Shown here: positions 1 to 9,843 of the stretch, in pieces
Numbering within the stretch: the stretch's first letter is position 1
Layout of the letters: every line of letters starts with the position of its first letter
Origin: Alteromonadaceae bacterium
GTDB taxonomy: Bacteria > Pseudomonadota > Gammaproteobacteria > Enterobacterales > Alteromonadaceae
Assembly (NCBI GenBank): GCA_013216015.1
Contig: JABSOI010000024.1
Span: 1-64,000, forward strand
Direction: 5' to 3'
DNA length: 64,000 bases
Made by a program: the position numbers and the translations under genes
Notes under the pieces: model-generated
Database searches by the model: none
What the model saw: the letters and a program-made list of their open reading frames with translations, nothing else
Told to the model about the DNA's origin: nothing

Positions 1-2
1 GC

Positions 3-77
3 TGCCATGTCGGCAACGCAGCTAGTGGTGATTTAGACCATTTGAAGATGATCACTTATTTAGTGCGATTGGTATAA
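3..77 (+). CDS. Possible 3' end of an upstream gene (partial)
   Basis: An open frame enters from the left edge and ends with TAA at 75-77. The visible tail, 24 residues, reads CHVGNAASGDLDHLKMITYL then VRLV, which looks like ordinary protein. A competing frame from position 1 ends at 36. With so little sequence the choice of frame is uncertain and no family can be assigned. Between this stop and position 349 I see only AT-rich DNA without a convincing gene. Confidence 0.25.
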   Translation, partial: CHVGNAASGDLDHLKMITYLVRLV

Positions 78-349
78 TTACAACTTTATTCATTCACCAC
101 TTTTAGAACCTATTTAGTCCCATATTTTATTTCATTAAATTTTATCACTAACCTTTTTTAATTATTATATTTTTTTCTTGGAAAAATAAGAAATTTTGTC
201 CTAAGTTTAAAGTGGCGCTGAATATTAATTAGCACCTGTACGCGAGAATAAACTAGTTGCCTTATTTTTATAACTTTAGGCATGGAACCTTTTTTTTTAC
301 ATTTTAAATGATGTATAGCTTTATAAATTTCAAATCAAGTGAGGTTGAA

Positions 350-445
350 ATGAAAGTTAGTATTTATAGTGTTAAATTCATGCTGATCTATTTGCTGTCA
401 GCTGTTTTATCTATTCTTTTTATTACGATGTTATTTTTGTTGTAA
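350..445 (+). CDS. Candidate small single-pass membrane protein (31 aa)
   Basis: A 31-codon ORF starts at ATG 350 behind a good Shine-Dalgarno-like GAGGT at 341-345, four bases upstream. After a short basic start (MKVSIYSVKF) nearly all the rest is hydrophobic (Leu, Ile, Val, Phe, Ala, Met), enough for one membrane helix. It lies alone between the left edge and the thr leader. No family is recognised. Ribosome-site spacing and composition favour a real small protein, but conservation was not tested. Confidence 0.4.
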   Translation: MKVSIYSVKFMLIYLLSAVLSILFITMLFLL

Positions 446-647
446 TTGGATTAATTTCAGGTATAAGTTAAGAATTACCAATCGAAATAAATATGCCAGT
501 TGGTTTAATTCCTTCTGGTGAAATGCTTGTTTTTTTGATGTATAAAAAAGAGCTTTATACAATTTCGCTCTATTTTATTCATAAATTATTATTTTTTATT
601 CACAATTAAATATTGACAGATTTTAACAATTCAGGCATTTTATTCAT

Positions 648-722
648 ATGAAACTATCAAACAGTCATTTAACCACTATTATTACCACTACCACCCTTAT
701 TGGGATGGTGGTCACTGGCTGA
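648..722 (+). CDS. thrL: thr operon leader peptide ThrL
   Basis: A 24-residue ORF begins MKLSNSHLTTIITTTTLIGM and stops at TGA 720-722. It has seven threonine and three isoleucine codons, mostly clustered in residues 9-18, the hallmark of the threonine/isoleucine attenuator leader of the enterobacterial thr operon. A terminator hairpin follows 21 bases later, and thrA starts 77 bases after the stop codon. Slow translation at Thr/Ile codons would favour an antiterminator, letting polymerase reach thrABC when these amino acids are scarce. The Shine-Dalgarno (AGG at 633-635) is weak. The next possible upstream start in frame (ATT at 642) is less likely. Confidence 0.85.
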   Translation: MKLSNSHLTTIITTTTLIGMVVTG

Positions 723-743
723 TGTGAAACATAAAATTTTAAT

Positions 744-780
744 AAAGCCCGTGACCTAACAAAGGTTTCGGGCTTTTTTT
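744..780 (+). terminator. thr attenuator (rho-independent terminator)
   Basis: The arm AAAGCCCG at 744-751 pairs with CGGGCTTT at 769-776, extended by a CC/GG pair, and the hairpin runs directly into a U tract. Its position between the Thr/Ile-rich leader ORF and thrA makes it the attenuator. Confidence 0.85.
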
Positions 781-799
781 GTTTAATTAGGATGTAAAA

Positions 800-3286
800 A
801 TGCGAGTACTAAAGTTTGGCGGTTCATCACTAGCAACAGCAGAGCGCTTTATTCAAGTTGCAGAGATTGTTAAATCAAATAGCGATTCAACACCGTTAGC
901 TATTGTAGTTTCAGCACCTCAGGGAGTAACTAACCATTTAGTTGCTATGGCTGAAAACATAAGTGATGATAAAAAACTGGAGCAAGATCTAAATCATTTT
1001 AAAAATGCGATAGAGACAATTATTGATGATTTATCAGCCAGTCTGACAGGTTTTGATCGTCAACATTGTGAACAAGCACTGACTAATTGTGAAAATCAGT
1101 TATCAAGATACATGCGGGGAGCAAACATGTTATCTTTTTGCCCCGAACATATTCGTGCTCGTATCATTAGTACTGGTGAGCGTTTAAGTGTCGCTTTACT
1201 TGATTCAGTATTACAGGCATCAGGGAAAAAAGTTTCAATACTTGAACCTGAAAAATTTTTGTACACCAATAACTCTTCTCTAAATGCGGTTGCTGACCTG
1301 GTACTTTGTAAAGAAAAGTTCAACAAGGTTTACCGAGATTTACATTCTATCGCTTTGATGCCGGGTTTTATTGGTGTAAGCCGTTTTGGCGATAACAAAC
1401 AAGAGCAAGTGACTACCCTTGGCCGTAATGGTTCTGATTATTCTGCTGCCGTTTTAGCTGTTTGTACAGAAGCTGAATGTTGTGAAATCTGGACAGATGT
1501 TGATGGCATTTACAATGCTGATCCCCGCGTGATCAAAGATGCAACTTTACTGGATTATTTATCTTATCAGGAAGCCATGGAGCTTTCATATTTTGGTGCC
1601 AGTGTTTTACATCCTAAAACTATTGGTCCAATTGCGCAGTATCACATTCCTTGTTTGATAAAAAATACCGGTAATCCATCGGCACCGGGCACATTAATTG
1701 CGAATAAGAATGATCAGCAGAAAAAGGTAAAAGCAATTTCCAATCTTGATGATTTAACGATGGTTAATGTTTCAGGTCCGGGGATGAAAGGCATGGTTGG
1801 CATGGCTAGTCGGGTGTTTGCCACGATGAGCCGTGAAAATATTTCACTTATTTTAATCAGTCAGTCTTCAAGTGAATATTGCATCAGTTTTTGTATTTAT
1901 TCAGCAGATGCTCTACGTGCAGAGGAAAGTCTAAAGGAAGAGTTTGCACTGGAATTGTTAAATGGATTGCTGGAACCATTAACGCTTAAAGGTAAATTAT
2001 CTATTGTTTCTTTAGTGGGCGATGGCATGCATCATCAACGTGGTGTTGCTGCTAAGTTTTTCAGTTCATTAGCGCAGGCCCGAGTAAATGTTGTGGCAAT
2101 TGCCCAGGATTCTTCTGAACGTAGTATTTCAGTGGTTATTGAAGATCACAAATGTACAGATGCGTTAAAAGTAAGTCACCAGAACTTTTTCTCTCACAAA
2201 CCAACCATTGATGTTTTCTTAGTGGGTTGTGGCGTGGTGGGTAGTGAACTTATTGCTCAAATTTCACGTCAGCAATCTAGTTTGAAAGATCAAAATATTT
2301 CATTAAGGGTTTACGGTATTGCCAATAGTAAAGGTATGGTTTTCGACTGCAATGGTATTGAACTTGAAAATTGGCAAACGGTCATTAAAGAGGGAATTGC
2401 AGCGGGCGATGCTCAAGAGGTTACTGTTGAGAACATCAAGGCTTTTGTTCGCGACAACCATTTGATTAATCCTGTGTTAGTTGATTCAACCTCAAATGAA
2501 GAACTGGCAATGAGTTATGTTGGTTTTCTTGAAGAAGGCTTTCATGTTGTAACACCTAATAAAAAGGCAAATACAGATTCCTGGGATTATTATAAAGCGC
2601 TACGTAGTGCCGCTCAAAAAACCAATAGGCGTTTTTTGTATGAAACCACGGTTGGCGCTGGTTTACCGGTAATTGATACCCTACAGAACTTGATCAAAGC
2701 AGGGGATGAATTACTACGTTTTGAAGGGGTTTTATCTGGCTCGCTTTCTTACATGTTTGGTAAATTAGATGAAGGCATGGCATTATCTGAAGCAACCGCT
2801 ATTGCCAAAGAAAATGGTTTTACTGAACCAGATCCCCGTGATGATTTAAGTGGCATGGATGTGGCGCGTAAATTGTTGATAATGGCTCGGGAAGCAGGTA
2901 TGCAATTAGAATTGTCTGATATTAAAATTGAGTCTGTATTGCCAGCCGATTTTGACGACAGTGGTGATGTAGACACTTTTATGTCTAATCTGACTAAGCT
3001 TGATCAAGATTTCAGTCAACGAATTGAAAAAGCGAAAGCAGAAGGAAAAGTATTACGTTACATAGGTAATATTGTTGACAAACAGTGTCAAGTCTCAATT
3101 GAAGCCGTGTCGGCTGATCATCCGTTATATAGCATAAAAGACGGTGAAAATGCCTTAGCGATCCATAGTCGATATTATCAACCATTACCATTTGTACTAC
3201 GTGGTTATGGAGCCGGTGCAGCGGTTACTGCTGCCGGTGTATTTGGGGATATATTAAGAACTTTAGCATGGGAGCAACAAAACTAA
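800..3286 (+). CDS. thrA: Bifunctional aspartokinase I / homoserine dehydrogenase I
   Basis: ThrA phosphorylates aspartate (first step of the aspartate pathway) and reduces aspartate semialdehyde to homoserine. The 828 residues are close to E. coli ThrA (820). The kinase domain opens with KFGGSS at residues 5-10 and has [12 protein letters not shown] near 207-218 and [13 protein letters not shown] at 231-243. A regulatory region with two ACT-type segments follows (about 315-460). The dehydrogenase starts with the dinucleotide-binding motif VGCGVVG at 475-481 and contains [14 protein letters not shown] further on. It is the first gene of thrABC, and its stop overlaps the thrB start. Control by the upstream attenuator is evident; feedback inhibition by threonine is expected from the family. 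The start at ATG 800 has AGGA upstream. Confidence 0.97.
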   Translation: MRVLKFGGSSLATAERFIQVAEIVKSNSDSTPLAIVVSAPQGVTNHLVAMAENISDDKKLEQDLNHFKNAIETIIDDLSASLTGFDRQHCEQALTNCENQLSRYMRGANMLSFCPEHIRARIISTGERLSVALLDSVLQASGKKVSILEPEKFLYTNNSSLNAVADLVLCKEKFNKVYRDLHSIALMPGFIGVSRFGDNKQEQVTTLGRNGSDYSAAVLAVCTEAECCEIWTDVDGIYNADPRVIKDATLLDYLSYQEAMELSYFGASVLHPKTIGPIAQYHIPCLIKNTGNPSAPGTLIANKNDQQKKVKAISNLDDLTMVNVSGPGMKGMVGMASRVFATMSRENISLILISQSSSEYCISFCIYSADALRAEESLKEEFALELLNGLLEPLTLKGKLSIVSLVGDGMHHQRGVAAKFFSSLAQARVNVVAIAQDSSERSISVVIEDHKCTDALKVSHQNFFSHKPTIDVFLVGCGVVGSELIAQISRQQSSLKDQNISLRVYGIANSKGMVFDCNGIELENWQTVIKEGIAAGDAQEVTVENIKAFVRDNHLINPVLVDSTSNEELAMSYVGFLEEGFHVVTPNKKANTDSWDYYKALRSAAQKTNRRFLYETTVGAGLPVIDTLQNLIKAGDELLRFEGVLSGSLSYMFGKLDEGMALSEATAIAKENGFTEPDPRDDLSGMDVARKLLIMAREAGMQLELSDIKIESVLPADFDDSGDVDTFMSNLTKLDQDFSQRIEKAKAEGKVLRYIGNIVDKQCQVSIEAVSADHPLYSIKDGENALAIHSRYYQPLPFVLRGYGAGAAVTAAGVFGDILRTLAWEQQN

Positions 3287-4257
3287 TGGCAATTTCGGTA
3301 TTTGCACCGGCATCAATTGGTAATGTGAGTGTCGGTTTTGATGTTTTAGGCTTAGCTGTAAAACCTATTGATGGCACTTTATTAGGTGATGTGGTTACAG
3401 TAGAAAAAGCGGAGTCGAATGATCTGACTGTTATCGGTAAATTTGCTGATAAGTTACCATCGGATCCTAAAGACAATATTGTTTGGGATTGTTTGCAATT
3501 ATTTAATAAAGCACTGGAAAAATCCGGCTTTGGTATTGATTCAGTGTTATTGACACTAGATAAAAAAATGCCTGTTGGCAGTGGCTTAGGTTCCAGTGCT
3601 TGTTCTGTTGTTGCAGGTCTTGAAGCATTAAATGCTTATTATAAAGAGGTCCATCAGAAAGGTTTTGATGAACATGAAATGTTGCTGATGATGGGGCAAA
3701 TGGAAGCGAAAATTAGTGGAAGTTTGCATTATGACAATGTAGCTCCGTGTTATTTGGGGGGTTTGCAGTTAATGGTGCCTTGTGAACCATCGAACGAAAG
3801 CAATATCCTTACACGTACGCTTCCCGGTTTTAATGACTGTTACTACGTTATGGCTTATCCGGGCATTGAAGTTTCTACCAAAGCGTCACGGGAAGTTTTG
3901 CCGACGAGTTACTCCCGTCAGGATGTTATTGCTTTTGGTCAAAATTTAGCTACTTTCGTTGATGCTTGTCATCGACAGGATAAGCAACAAGCCTTTTCAG
4001 TAATGACAGATGTTGTTGCTGAACCTTATCGGACTGAATTATTACCAAAATATCAGCAGGCACATGATTATCTGATGTCACAGGGTAGTTTAGCCGTTGG
4101 CATTTCAGGCTCAGGACCAACGTTATTTTGCGTATGCGAAGAGCAAGCGCAAGCGCAAGAATTTGCGCACTGGTTACAGACAAATTATTTACAAACTGAT
4201 CTTGGATTTGTCCATGTTTGCAAAGTTGATGAAGTAGGTGCTTGTACTCTGGATTAA
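3286..4257 (+). CDS. thrB: Homoserine kinase
   Basis: ThrB phosphorylates homoserine with ATP, the step before threonine synthase. The product is a 323-residue GHMP-family kinase. The ATP-binding motif MPVGSGLGSSACS begins at residue 95, and AVGISGSGPTLFCV near the C-terminus is the second GHMP signature. A longer frame opens at 3268, but ATG 3286 is preferred: it shares a base with the thrA stop (TAATG), has GGGAG at 3270-3274, and gives the expected N-terminus [20 protein letters not shown]. The overlap implies translational coupling to thrA. Confidence 0.96.
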   Translation: MAISVFAPASIGNVSVGFDVLGLAVKPIDGTLLGDVVTVEKAESNDLTVIGKFADKLPSDPKDNIVWDCLQLFNKALEKSGFGIDSVLLTLDKKMPVGSGLGSSACSVVAGLEALNAYYKEVHQKGFDEHEMLLMMGQMEAKISGSLHYDNVAPCYLGGLQLMVPCEPSNESNILTRTLPGFNDCYYVMAYPGIEVSTKASREVLPTSYSRQDVIAFGQNLATFVDACHRQDKQQAFSVMTDVVAEPYRTELLPKYQQAHDYLMSQGSLAVGISGSGPTLFCVCEEQAQAQEFAHWLQTNYLQTDLGFVHVCKVDEVGACTLD

Positions 4258-4328
4258 ACCAGCTTAAGTGAAGGTTGCCAAGCTTAAGAGATAACGGTAA
4301 GAAAAAATATATTTACTAGGATTTAATA

Positions 4329-5621
4329 ATGAATTTTTATAATTTAAAAGAGAATGATGAACAGGTCAGTTTTGCTGGCGCAGTAAAGCAGGGATTAGGC
4401 AAAAACCAAGGTTTATTTTTTCCCCGGGAAATTCCTAAATTTGACAACATAGACCAATTGTTATCTATGCCTTTGGTTGAGCGTAGTGTGAAAATATTAC
4501 ATCCATTCGTTGCTGCAGATTTATCAGAAAAGCAACTTACAGCTATAGTAACTTCAGCTTTCAATTTTCCGGCGCAGCTTCAACCTATCAGTGAAAACAG
4601 GGCTATTCTTGAACTTTTTCACGGACCAACATTAGCGTTTAAAGATTTTGGCGCACGTTTTATGGCGAAATGCCTGCAAGCATTTACAACAGATAAACAG
4701 ATCACTATTTTAACGGCAACATCGGGTGATACTGGTGCTGCGGTAGCGCATGCTTTTCATGGTATTGATAATATTCGCGTAGTGATTATGTATCCTAAAG
4801 GCAAAATTAGTTTGTTACAGGAAAAAATGTTTACCACGCTTGGCAGCAATATTGAAACACTTGCTGTTGACGGTACATTTGATGATTGCCAAGCCTTAGT
4901 TAAGCAATCTTTTAATGATAAAGAACTGGCACAGACAATTGGTTTGAATTCTGCAAATTCAATAAATATCAGTCGTTTATTAGCTCAAATTTGTTATTAT
5001 TTTGAAGCGGTTGCACAGCTTTCCCGTCAAAAGAGCATAGGTAAGCTGGGTGATATTGTTTTTTCAGTTCCGAGTGGAAATTTTGGTAATTTAACCGCTG
5101 GTTTATTTGCTAAGGCGATGGGTTTACCGATCAAACGATTTGTAGCGGCAACTAATGCTAATGATACTGTACCTCGTTATTTATCAACAGGGGAATGGTC
5201 ACCCAATGAAACAGTAGCTACCATTTCAAATGCGATGGATGTCAGTAACCCAAACAACTGGCCACGGGTTGAGCACATGCTTAAATCAGGTATCGTTGAT
5301 AAAGACTGTGTAACGTCGGTTTCAATTGATGAAGAGCAGACTCAATCAACGGTTTTACAGTTAAATAAATTAGGTTATATCAGTGAGCCTCATGCTGCCG
5401 TTGCTTATAAAGCACTGCAATACAACACTACTGAAGATGAGTTCGGTGTATTTTTAGGTACTGCACACCCTGCGAAATTTAAAGAAGTTGTTGAAAGCAT
5501 TTTAGGCCAGCCATTAGGTTTACCTAAAGAGCTGGCAGATTGTGCAGGAGAGCCCATTTTATCGCAGGATTTAGCCGCTGATTTTGGTCTGTTACGTGAA
5601 TATTTGTTAGCAAAGAATTAA
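4329..5621 (+). CDS. thrC: Threonine synthase
   Basis: ThrC converts O-phosphohomoserine to L-threonine with pyridoxal phosphate, the last step of the pathway. Its length, 430 residues, matches E. coli ThrC (428). The PLP-binding lysine is in LAFKDFGARFM (K105). The glycine-rich phosphate-binding segment ATSGDTGAAVAHAF follows near 130, with SVPSGNFGNLTAG further on. It starts 71 bases after thrB with AGGA at 4317-4320 and ends before a strong terminator, so it closes the operon. Confidence 0.97.
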   Translation: MNFYNLKENDEQVSFAGAVKQGLGKNQGLFFPREIPKFDNIDQLLSMPLVERSVKILHPFVAADLSEKQLTAIVTSAFNFPAQLQPISENRAILELFHGPTLAFKDFGARFMAKCLQAFTTDKQITILTATSGDTGAAVAHAFHGIDNIRVVIMYPKGKISLLQEKMFTTLGSNIETLAVDGTFDDCQALVKQSFNDKELAQTIGLNSANSINISRLLAQICYYFEAVAQLSRQKSIGKLGDIVFSVPSGNFGNLTAGLFAKAMGLPIKRFVAATNANDTVPRYLSTGEWSPNETVATISNAMDVSNPNNWPRVEHMLKSGIVDKDCVTSVSIDEEQTQSTVLQLNKLGYISEPHAAVAYKALQYNTTEDEFGVFLGTAHPAKFKEVVESILGQPLGLPKELADCAGEPILSQDLAADFGLLREYLLAKN

Positions 5622-5650
5622 AGTATCATTACTTAATGCACAATGAATAA

Positions 5651-5674
5651 AAAGGCAGTTTAACTGCCTTTTTT
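5651..5674 (+). terminator. Rho-independent terminator of thrABC
   Basis: A perfect 10-bp stem (AAAGGCAGTT / AACTGCCTTT) with a very tight turn is followed by a T run, 30 bases after the thrC stop. Confidence 0.9.
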
Positions 5675-5716
5675 CGTTTATACCCTTTGGACCGAAGATA
5701 AATAGCTGGAATAAAG

Positions 5717-6415
5717 ATGAATAAAACACCCCTATGGCAAACGATAATTCAAAAAGAACAACAGCAGGAATATTTCATTCAGCTCAAGGCTGAAATTGAA
5801 CAGAGAAAATCTCAGGGTATTACAGTATTTCCATTAGACGAAGATGTTTTTAAAGCGTTTGAATATACGGATTTAGCTGATGTTAAAGTCGTTATTTTGG
5901 GGCAGGATCCTTACCATGGTACAGGATTTAATAGAAACGGAGAATGTGTACCTCAGGCACACGGATTATCTTTTTCTGTTCAGGACAATATAAAAATACC
6001 ACCGTCATTGGTTAACATTTTTAAAGAATTATCCACCGATGTTGAAGGATTTGTAACCCCAGATAACGGGGGGTTATCTGCTTGGGCTAAACAAGGGGTT
6101 TTATTGCTTAATACTGTTTTAACGGTTGAACAAGCAAAGGCGCACTCCCATGCTAAGCTTGGTTGGGAACAATTTACCGATGTCATTATAGAAAATATTA
6201 ACCGGCATAATCATGGTTGTGTATTTATTTTATGGGGCGCTCATGCTCAGAAAAAAGGGCGTAACATAGATCATCAAAAGCATTGTGTTTTAGCCGGACC
6301 TCATCCGTCTCCGTTATCGGCTTACCGGGGTTTCTTTGGCTGTCAGCACTTTTCAAAAGCGAATTTGTGGTTAGAGCAGCATGATAAATTCCCCGTTGAT
6401 TGGAAACTACCTTAA
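5717..6415 (+). CDS. ung: Uracil-DNA glycosylase (family 1)
   Basis: Ung removes uracil from DNA at the start of base-excision repair. The 232-residue protein has the water-activating motif [11 protein letters not shown] with catalytic Asp64, the same number as in E. coli Ung. It also has [20 protein letters not shown] and the DNA-intercalation loop [16 protein letters not shown] with His196. It lies between the thr terminator and a convergent permease gene as a single gene. The 167-base gap to the permease holds no obvious terminator. Confidence 0.96.
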   Translation: MNKTPLWQTIIQKEQQQEYFIQLKAEIEQRKSQGITVFPLDEDVFKAFEYTDLADVKVVILGQDPYHGTGFNRNGECVPQAHGLSFSVQDNIKIPPSLVNIFKELSTDVEGFVTPDNGGLSAWAKQGVLLLNTVLTVEQAKAHSHAKLGWEQFTDVIIENINRHNHGCVFILWGAHAQKKGRNIDHQKHCVLAGPHPSPLSAYRGFFGCQHFSKANLWLEQHDKFPVDWKLP

Positions 6416-6582
6416 AGTTTTATCTTGGTTTCTGGAGGGGGCCGGAGAATTATTATTTAATTTATATTTCTTCAGCTACTTAACGTGAATTCGTGATCAC
6501 CCAACAATTCATAATGCCTGCTGTAATTGAACAAAATACCTGAGACCCCTTCTTGGCAGATAAACTTATTCATCACCTAAAC

Positions 6583-8130
6583 TTATTCTTCATCTAAACG
6601 TTCGACTTTACAGACCAGCGGATAAATCAACAGGAAGGTGCCAACGATAAGGTAACCACCAGTGATCCCGCTTAGTACTGGTATATGCAGGCTGGCTGAA
6701 TGTATGATGCCAATGGCTGACATAACGCTTGCTGCTATGGCAAAACCACCTGCGTTGCGGAAATTACCGTCAATAACACCCGCTACAATAGCTCCCCAAA
6801 TTAGTCCTGTGATAATTGAACCTTGTGACAGAGCAAGGTGTCCGGAGTAATGCGCACCTTGTTGCAGCAATTCTGCAATCATTTCTGGATCATTTATGTC
6901 TGGCAGGTTAGTTGCTCCGACTTCGCGCAGAGCATTTATCATAGCTCCCCACTTTATTATCAGAAAGTTGGAAATGTGGGGCATCATGGCAACTGCCACG
7001 GCTGCCATATGTGAAGGTTTGATGTTGCTGGCAGTATTGGTGATCATACTGATGGCAACAAATACCAGAATAGGGGCAGCGGCGGCAATTGGAATTAAGT
7101 TACTGAGGAAGGCCAGTAAACCAAAGAAAGCAGCCAGTGGAATAACCACCCCGACACCAATAACGTAACCTGTGTGTGCCCCCATGCGCTTGTAAGCCGG
7201 GTGGCCGATGTAAGCGGTGGTAGGGAATGGGGAACCGAAAAGGGCACCTACCATAGTACCTATACCATCTGTGATCTGACATTTAGCTATCGGATATTTA
7301 TCTCCGGCTGCTTCGGCTGATTCTACATTATTCATGGTTTCTATGAAGTTGTAGATTTGTACCGGAATTAATATAAGAAACAATTCCCAGTGGTTAAACA
7401 GGTGTTGTATACCTACAATAAGATCCCCGAAATAAGGTATTGGAGGATAAAATCCAACGCCTTCAAAACTCACAGATGCTCTATCTAAAAACAGGGCTAA
7501 TGTGGTGCCTGCGACCAACGCCAGCAGCCCGGCGGGTATGTTAAATGGTAATTTAAAACGTCCAATCAGTCCCCATAAAATAATTAGCAGGGAGACGAAA
7601 CCGACTAAGGGATCTTCAAAAACTTCTGCCAGTGGCACAGTACCAATAAATACTAAGGCGATACCGCACAGTGTGCCTAACATAGCCGCACGGGGGGTTA
7701 CCCGTTTCAGAAATGGGCCGATCAAAGCACCTGACGCCGCTACAATTCCTCCGATAAAACCAGCGGCGATCCCAACCTGCCAGGCTAGAAGAGCATCATT
7801 TGTTGACCAGTAAATTGGTCCGATAACACCAAACAGATAGACAAACATCACGGGAGTACTGATGCCATAAGGCAAGGCTGTAACATCATTGCGGCCTGTT
7901 TTAGCTGCAATACTTCGCGCCATCAGGGCATATACCACTACACCTGCCAAAATAGCGATGGCTGCACCAGGAATTATTCGACCATAAACAATCTCTGCCG
8001 GCATGTTGAAGACAAACTGGCAGATGCCTCCAAGTACGATCAGGTTAATTAAATTGTCAGTAAACAGTGCCCAAAATGCGCTAAAGTCGTTACGTGAAAA
8101 TAGCTTGTAATGAGATTGTGTTTTGTTCAT
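6583..8130 (-). CDS. NCS2-family purine (nucleobase) permease
   Basis: This is a very hydrophobic inner-membrane protein of 515 residues with many predicted helices and the signature GRNDVTALPYGISTPVMF, characteristic of the NCS2 xanthine/uracil/adenine permeases. It would import a nucleobase with a coupling ion. The gene lies 118 bases downstream of an adenine-deaminase-type gene on the same strand, which makes adenine or hypoxanthine the likely substrate (inference). The frame opens five codons further upstream at a TTG (8145), but ATG 8130 gives a normal N-terminus, MNKTQSHYKLFSRNDF. Neither start has a strong ribosome-binding site. Confidence 0.85.
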   Translation of the reverse strand: MNKTQSHYKLFSRNDFSAFWALFTDNLINLIVLGGICQFVFNMPAEIVYGRIIPGAAIAILAGVVVYALMARSIAAKTGRNDVTALPYGISTPVMFVYLFGVIGPIYWSTNDALLAWQVGIAAGFIGGIVAASGALIGPFLKRVTPRAAMLGTLCGIALVFIGTVPLAEVFEDPLVGFVSLLIILWGLIGRFKLPFNIPAGLLALVAGTTLALFLDRASVSFEGVGFYPPIPYFGDLIVGIQHLFNHWELFLILIPVQIYNFIETMNNVESAEAAGDKYPIAKCQITDGIGTMVGALFGSPFPTTAYIGHPAYKRMGAHTGYVIGVGVVIPLAAFFGLLAFLSNLIPIAAAAPILVFVAISMITNTASNIKPSHMAAVAVAMMPHISNFLIIKWGAMINALREVGATNLPDINDPEMIAELLQQGAHYSGHLALSQGSIITGLIWGAIVAGVIDGNFRNAGGFAIAASVMSAIGIIHSASLHIPVLSGITGGYLIVGTFLLIYPLVCKVERLDEE

Positions 8131-8248
8131 ATTTGGTGATCTCAAAAATTGTAAATCATTTATTAAGATAAAATAGATAGCGAAAATATTCAGTTTTTAT
8201 TTTTATTTAGATTCAATACACAGGTGATTATATCCAAGTAGATGAGCT

Positions 8249-9247
8249 TTAAGTCAAATAGTTATTAATAATTAGTGTAAGACGATCTTTTTCCTCATCA
8301 GAAATAAAACTAGCTTCAATTGCATTAAATGTAAATTGTGCTATTTCTGTTTTTGTAATGTCGTGAGCTTTAGCAACGGCCAGAAAGTTATCTGTTATAT
8401 ACCCGCCGAAATAGGCAGGATCATCGGAGTTTATCGTGACGCAAAGTCCTTTGCGAAGCAGCTTGACAATATTATGTTCTTCCATTGTTTTGAATACTTT
8501 GAGTTTGATGTTGGATAACGGACAAATGGTGAGAGGGATCCTGTTTAGTGCAAGCAACTCTAATAAATATTCATCTTCTGAACAGGTTACGCCATGGTCA
8601 ATGCGGGAAAGTTCCAGCACCTCCAATGCATCTATGATACTTTTTGGTGGTCCTTCTTCACCTGCATGGGCAACCGTTAAAAATCCATTTTTAATCGCTT
8701 TTTTAAACACTCTTTCAAACTTTCTTGCCGGGTTACCTATTTCTGAAGAATCAAGACCTATAGCCACAATTTTATCTTTATGTGACAATGCCAGCGCTAA
8801 GGTACGAAAAGCATCCTCTTCGTTTAAATGACGCAAGAAACACATAATGAGATTATTGCTGATACCCAGCTCTTCTTTACCCCTTAGAAGCGCTCTGTGA
8901 ATGCCGTTTACTACGGTATCAAAAGATATACCCCGACTTGTATGAGTTTGTGGGTCAAAGAATATTTCGGTGTGCATTACATTGTCTTCTTTACAACGTA
9001 ACAGATAAGCCCAGGTCAGATCAAAAAAGTCTTGCTCTTTAACCAGAACGTTTGCGCCCTGGTAATAAATATCTAAAAATGACTGAAGATTGTAGAAGTC
9101 ATAAGCTGCTTTGATTTCGGTAAATGTATTGAAAGGGATCTTAATATTATTAGACTTTGCCAGCTCAAACATCAGCTCAGGTTCAAGTGTTCCTTCAATG
9201 TGGAGGTGGAGTTCAACTTTGGGCAATGCATGGATGAAATTTTTCAT
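8249..9247 (-). CDS. Adenosine/adenine deaminase-family protein, probably adenine deaminase
   Basis: This is a 332-residue amidohydrolase of the adenosine deaminase family. Metal and catalytic residues are visible: HxH at His14/His16, His194 and Glu197 in VAHAGEEG, His218 in RIDHGV, and Asp275/Asp276 in TINSDDP. The signatures HIEGTLEPELMFELA, FFDPQTHT and TICPLSNIKLKV resemble the bacterial adenine deaminase branch (Pseudomonas PA0148 type), which turns adenine into hypoxanthine, more than classical adenosine deaminase. The adjacent NCS2 permease fits a purine-base salvage pair. The open frame extends 28 codons upstream, but ATG 9247 gives the family N-terminus MKNFIHALPKVELHLH. Confidence 0.85.
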   Translation of the reverse strand: MKNFIHALPKVELHLHIEGTLEPELMFELAKSNNIKIPFNTFTEIKAAYDFYNLQSFLDIYYQGANVLVKEQDFFDLTWAYLLRCKEDNVMHTEIFFDPQTHTSRGISFDTVVNGIHRALLRGKEELGISNNLIMCFLRHLNEEDAFRTLALALSHKDKIVAIGLDSSEIGNPARKFERVFKKAIKNGFLTVAHAGEEGPPKSIIDALEVLELSRIDHGVTCSEDEYLLELLALNRIPLTICPLSNIKLKVFKTMEEHNIVKLLRKGLCVTINSDDPAYFGGYITDNFLAVAKAHDITKTEIAQFTFNAIEASFISDEEKDRLTLIINNYLT

Positions 9248-9689
9248 AATAAAGTTCTTAACAAATAAATTTATTAAGCAATTTCCTTTTGAGTCTAGAG
9301 AAAAGCAAAAACGCAATTCTTTCGTATTCAAAAATTATCGTTTCCTGACAGAGACCTCAAGCTATATTTGTCAGGAAATACAAGAGGTATAAATTCGCAG
9401 GAATTTAAAGTACTAATTACTAATATTCACCTTATTTATTAATAAGTCAAGTTTTTGTCCTGTGACGTTTATTTCTCTGGGGGTAACAACATTCTGAACA
9501 GAATCATTTTGAATCTGGAAAAGTGCAAGTGTTGTGTTACGTATTGTGTCAAGTGTTGCGTAATGAGCAGTTAAGATCTGCTTCGGTTATTTTTCTGTAT
9601 TTACCTATTAACCTTGAGAATACTAACTATTATTTGTTCTGGTATTGTTTTTAAATTATGGCGATTCCAATGCTGGCAATAGTCAATTA

Positions 9690-9740
9690 CATACGTATGC
9701 ATTTATATTTTGCCATAAAATTGCATGCATACGTATGCAT
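9690..9740. promoter_or_regulatory. Two LacI-type operator palindromes upstream of the alpha-glucosidase gene
   Basis: A perfect 16-bp palindrome, ATGCATACGTATGCAT, lies at 9725-9740. A second copy of its core, CATACGTATGCAT, is at 9690-9702, with centres 38 bp apart. A 14-bp TGCATACGTATGCA core with central CG is the typical form of a LacI-family repressor site. The pair lies 104-154 bases before the glucosidase start, so maltodextrin- or glucoside-responsive repression is likely. The rest of 9248-9843 is AT-rich and I see no gene in it. Confidence 0.6.
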
Positions 9741-9843
9741 CGGCATTGCGCTAAAGCCAGTATCTACTTAAGCTGGGGTTTAGGTGACACGAACAAATTT
9801 TGCTCAGAACATAGAGCCGACAACATAGAAAAAGGGCATGTAG

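Noticed and set aside
613-641. TTGACA with a -10-like sequence just before thrL
   Set aside because: A promoter here would start transcription at or after the leader start codon, leaving no ribosome site, so I do not call it the thr promoter.
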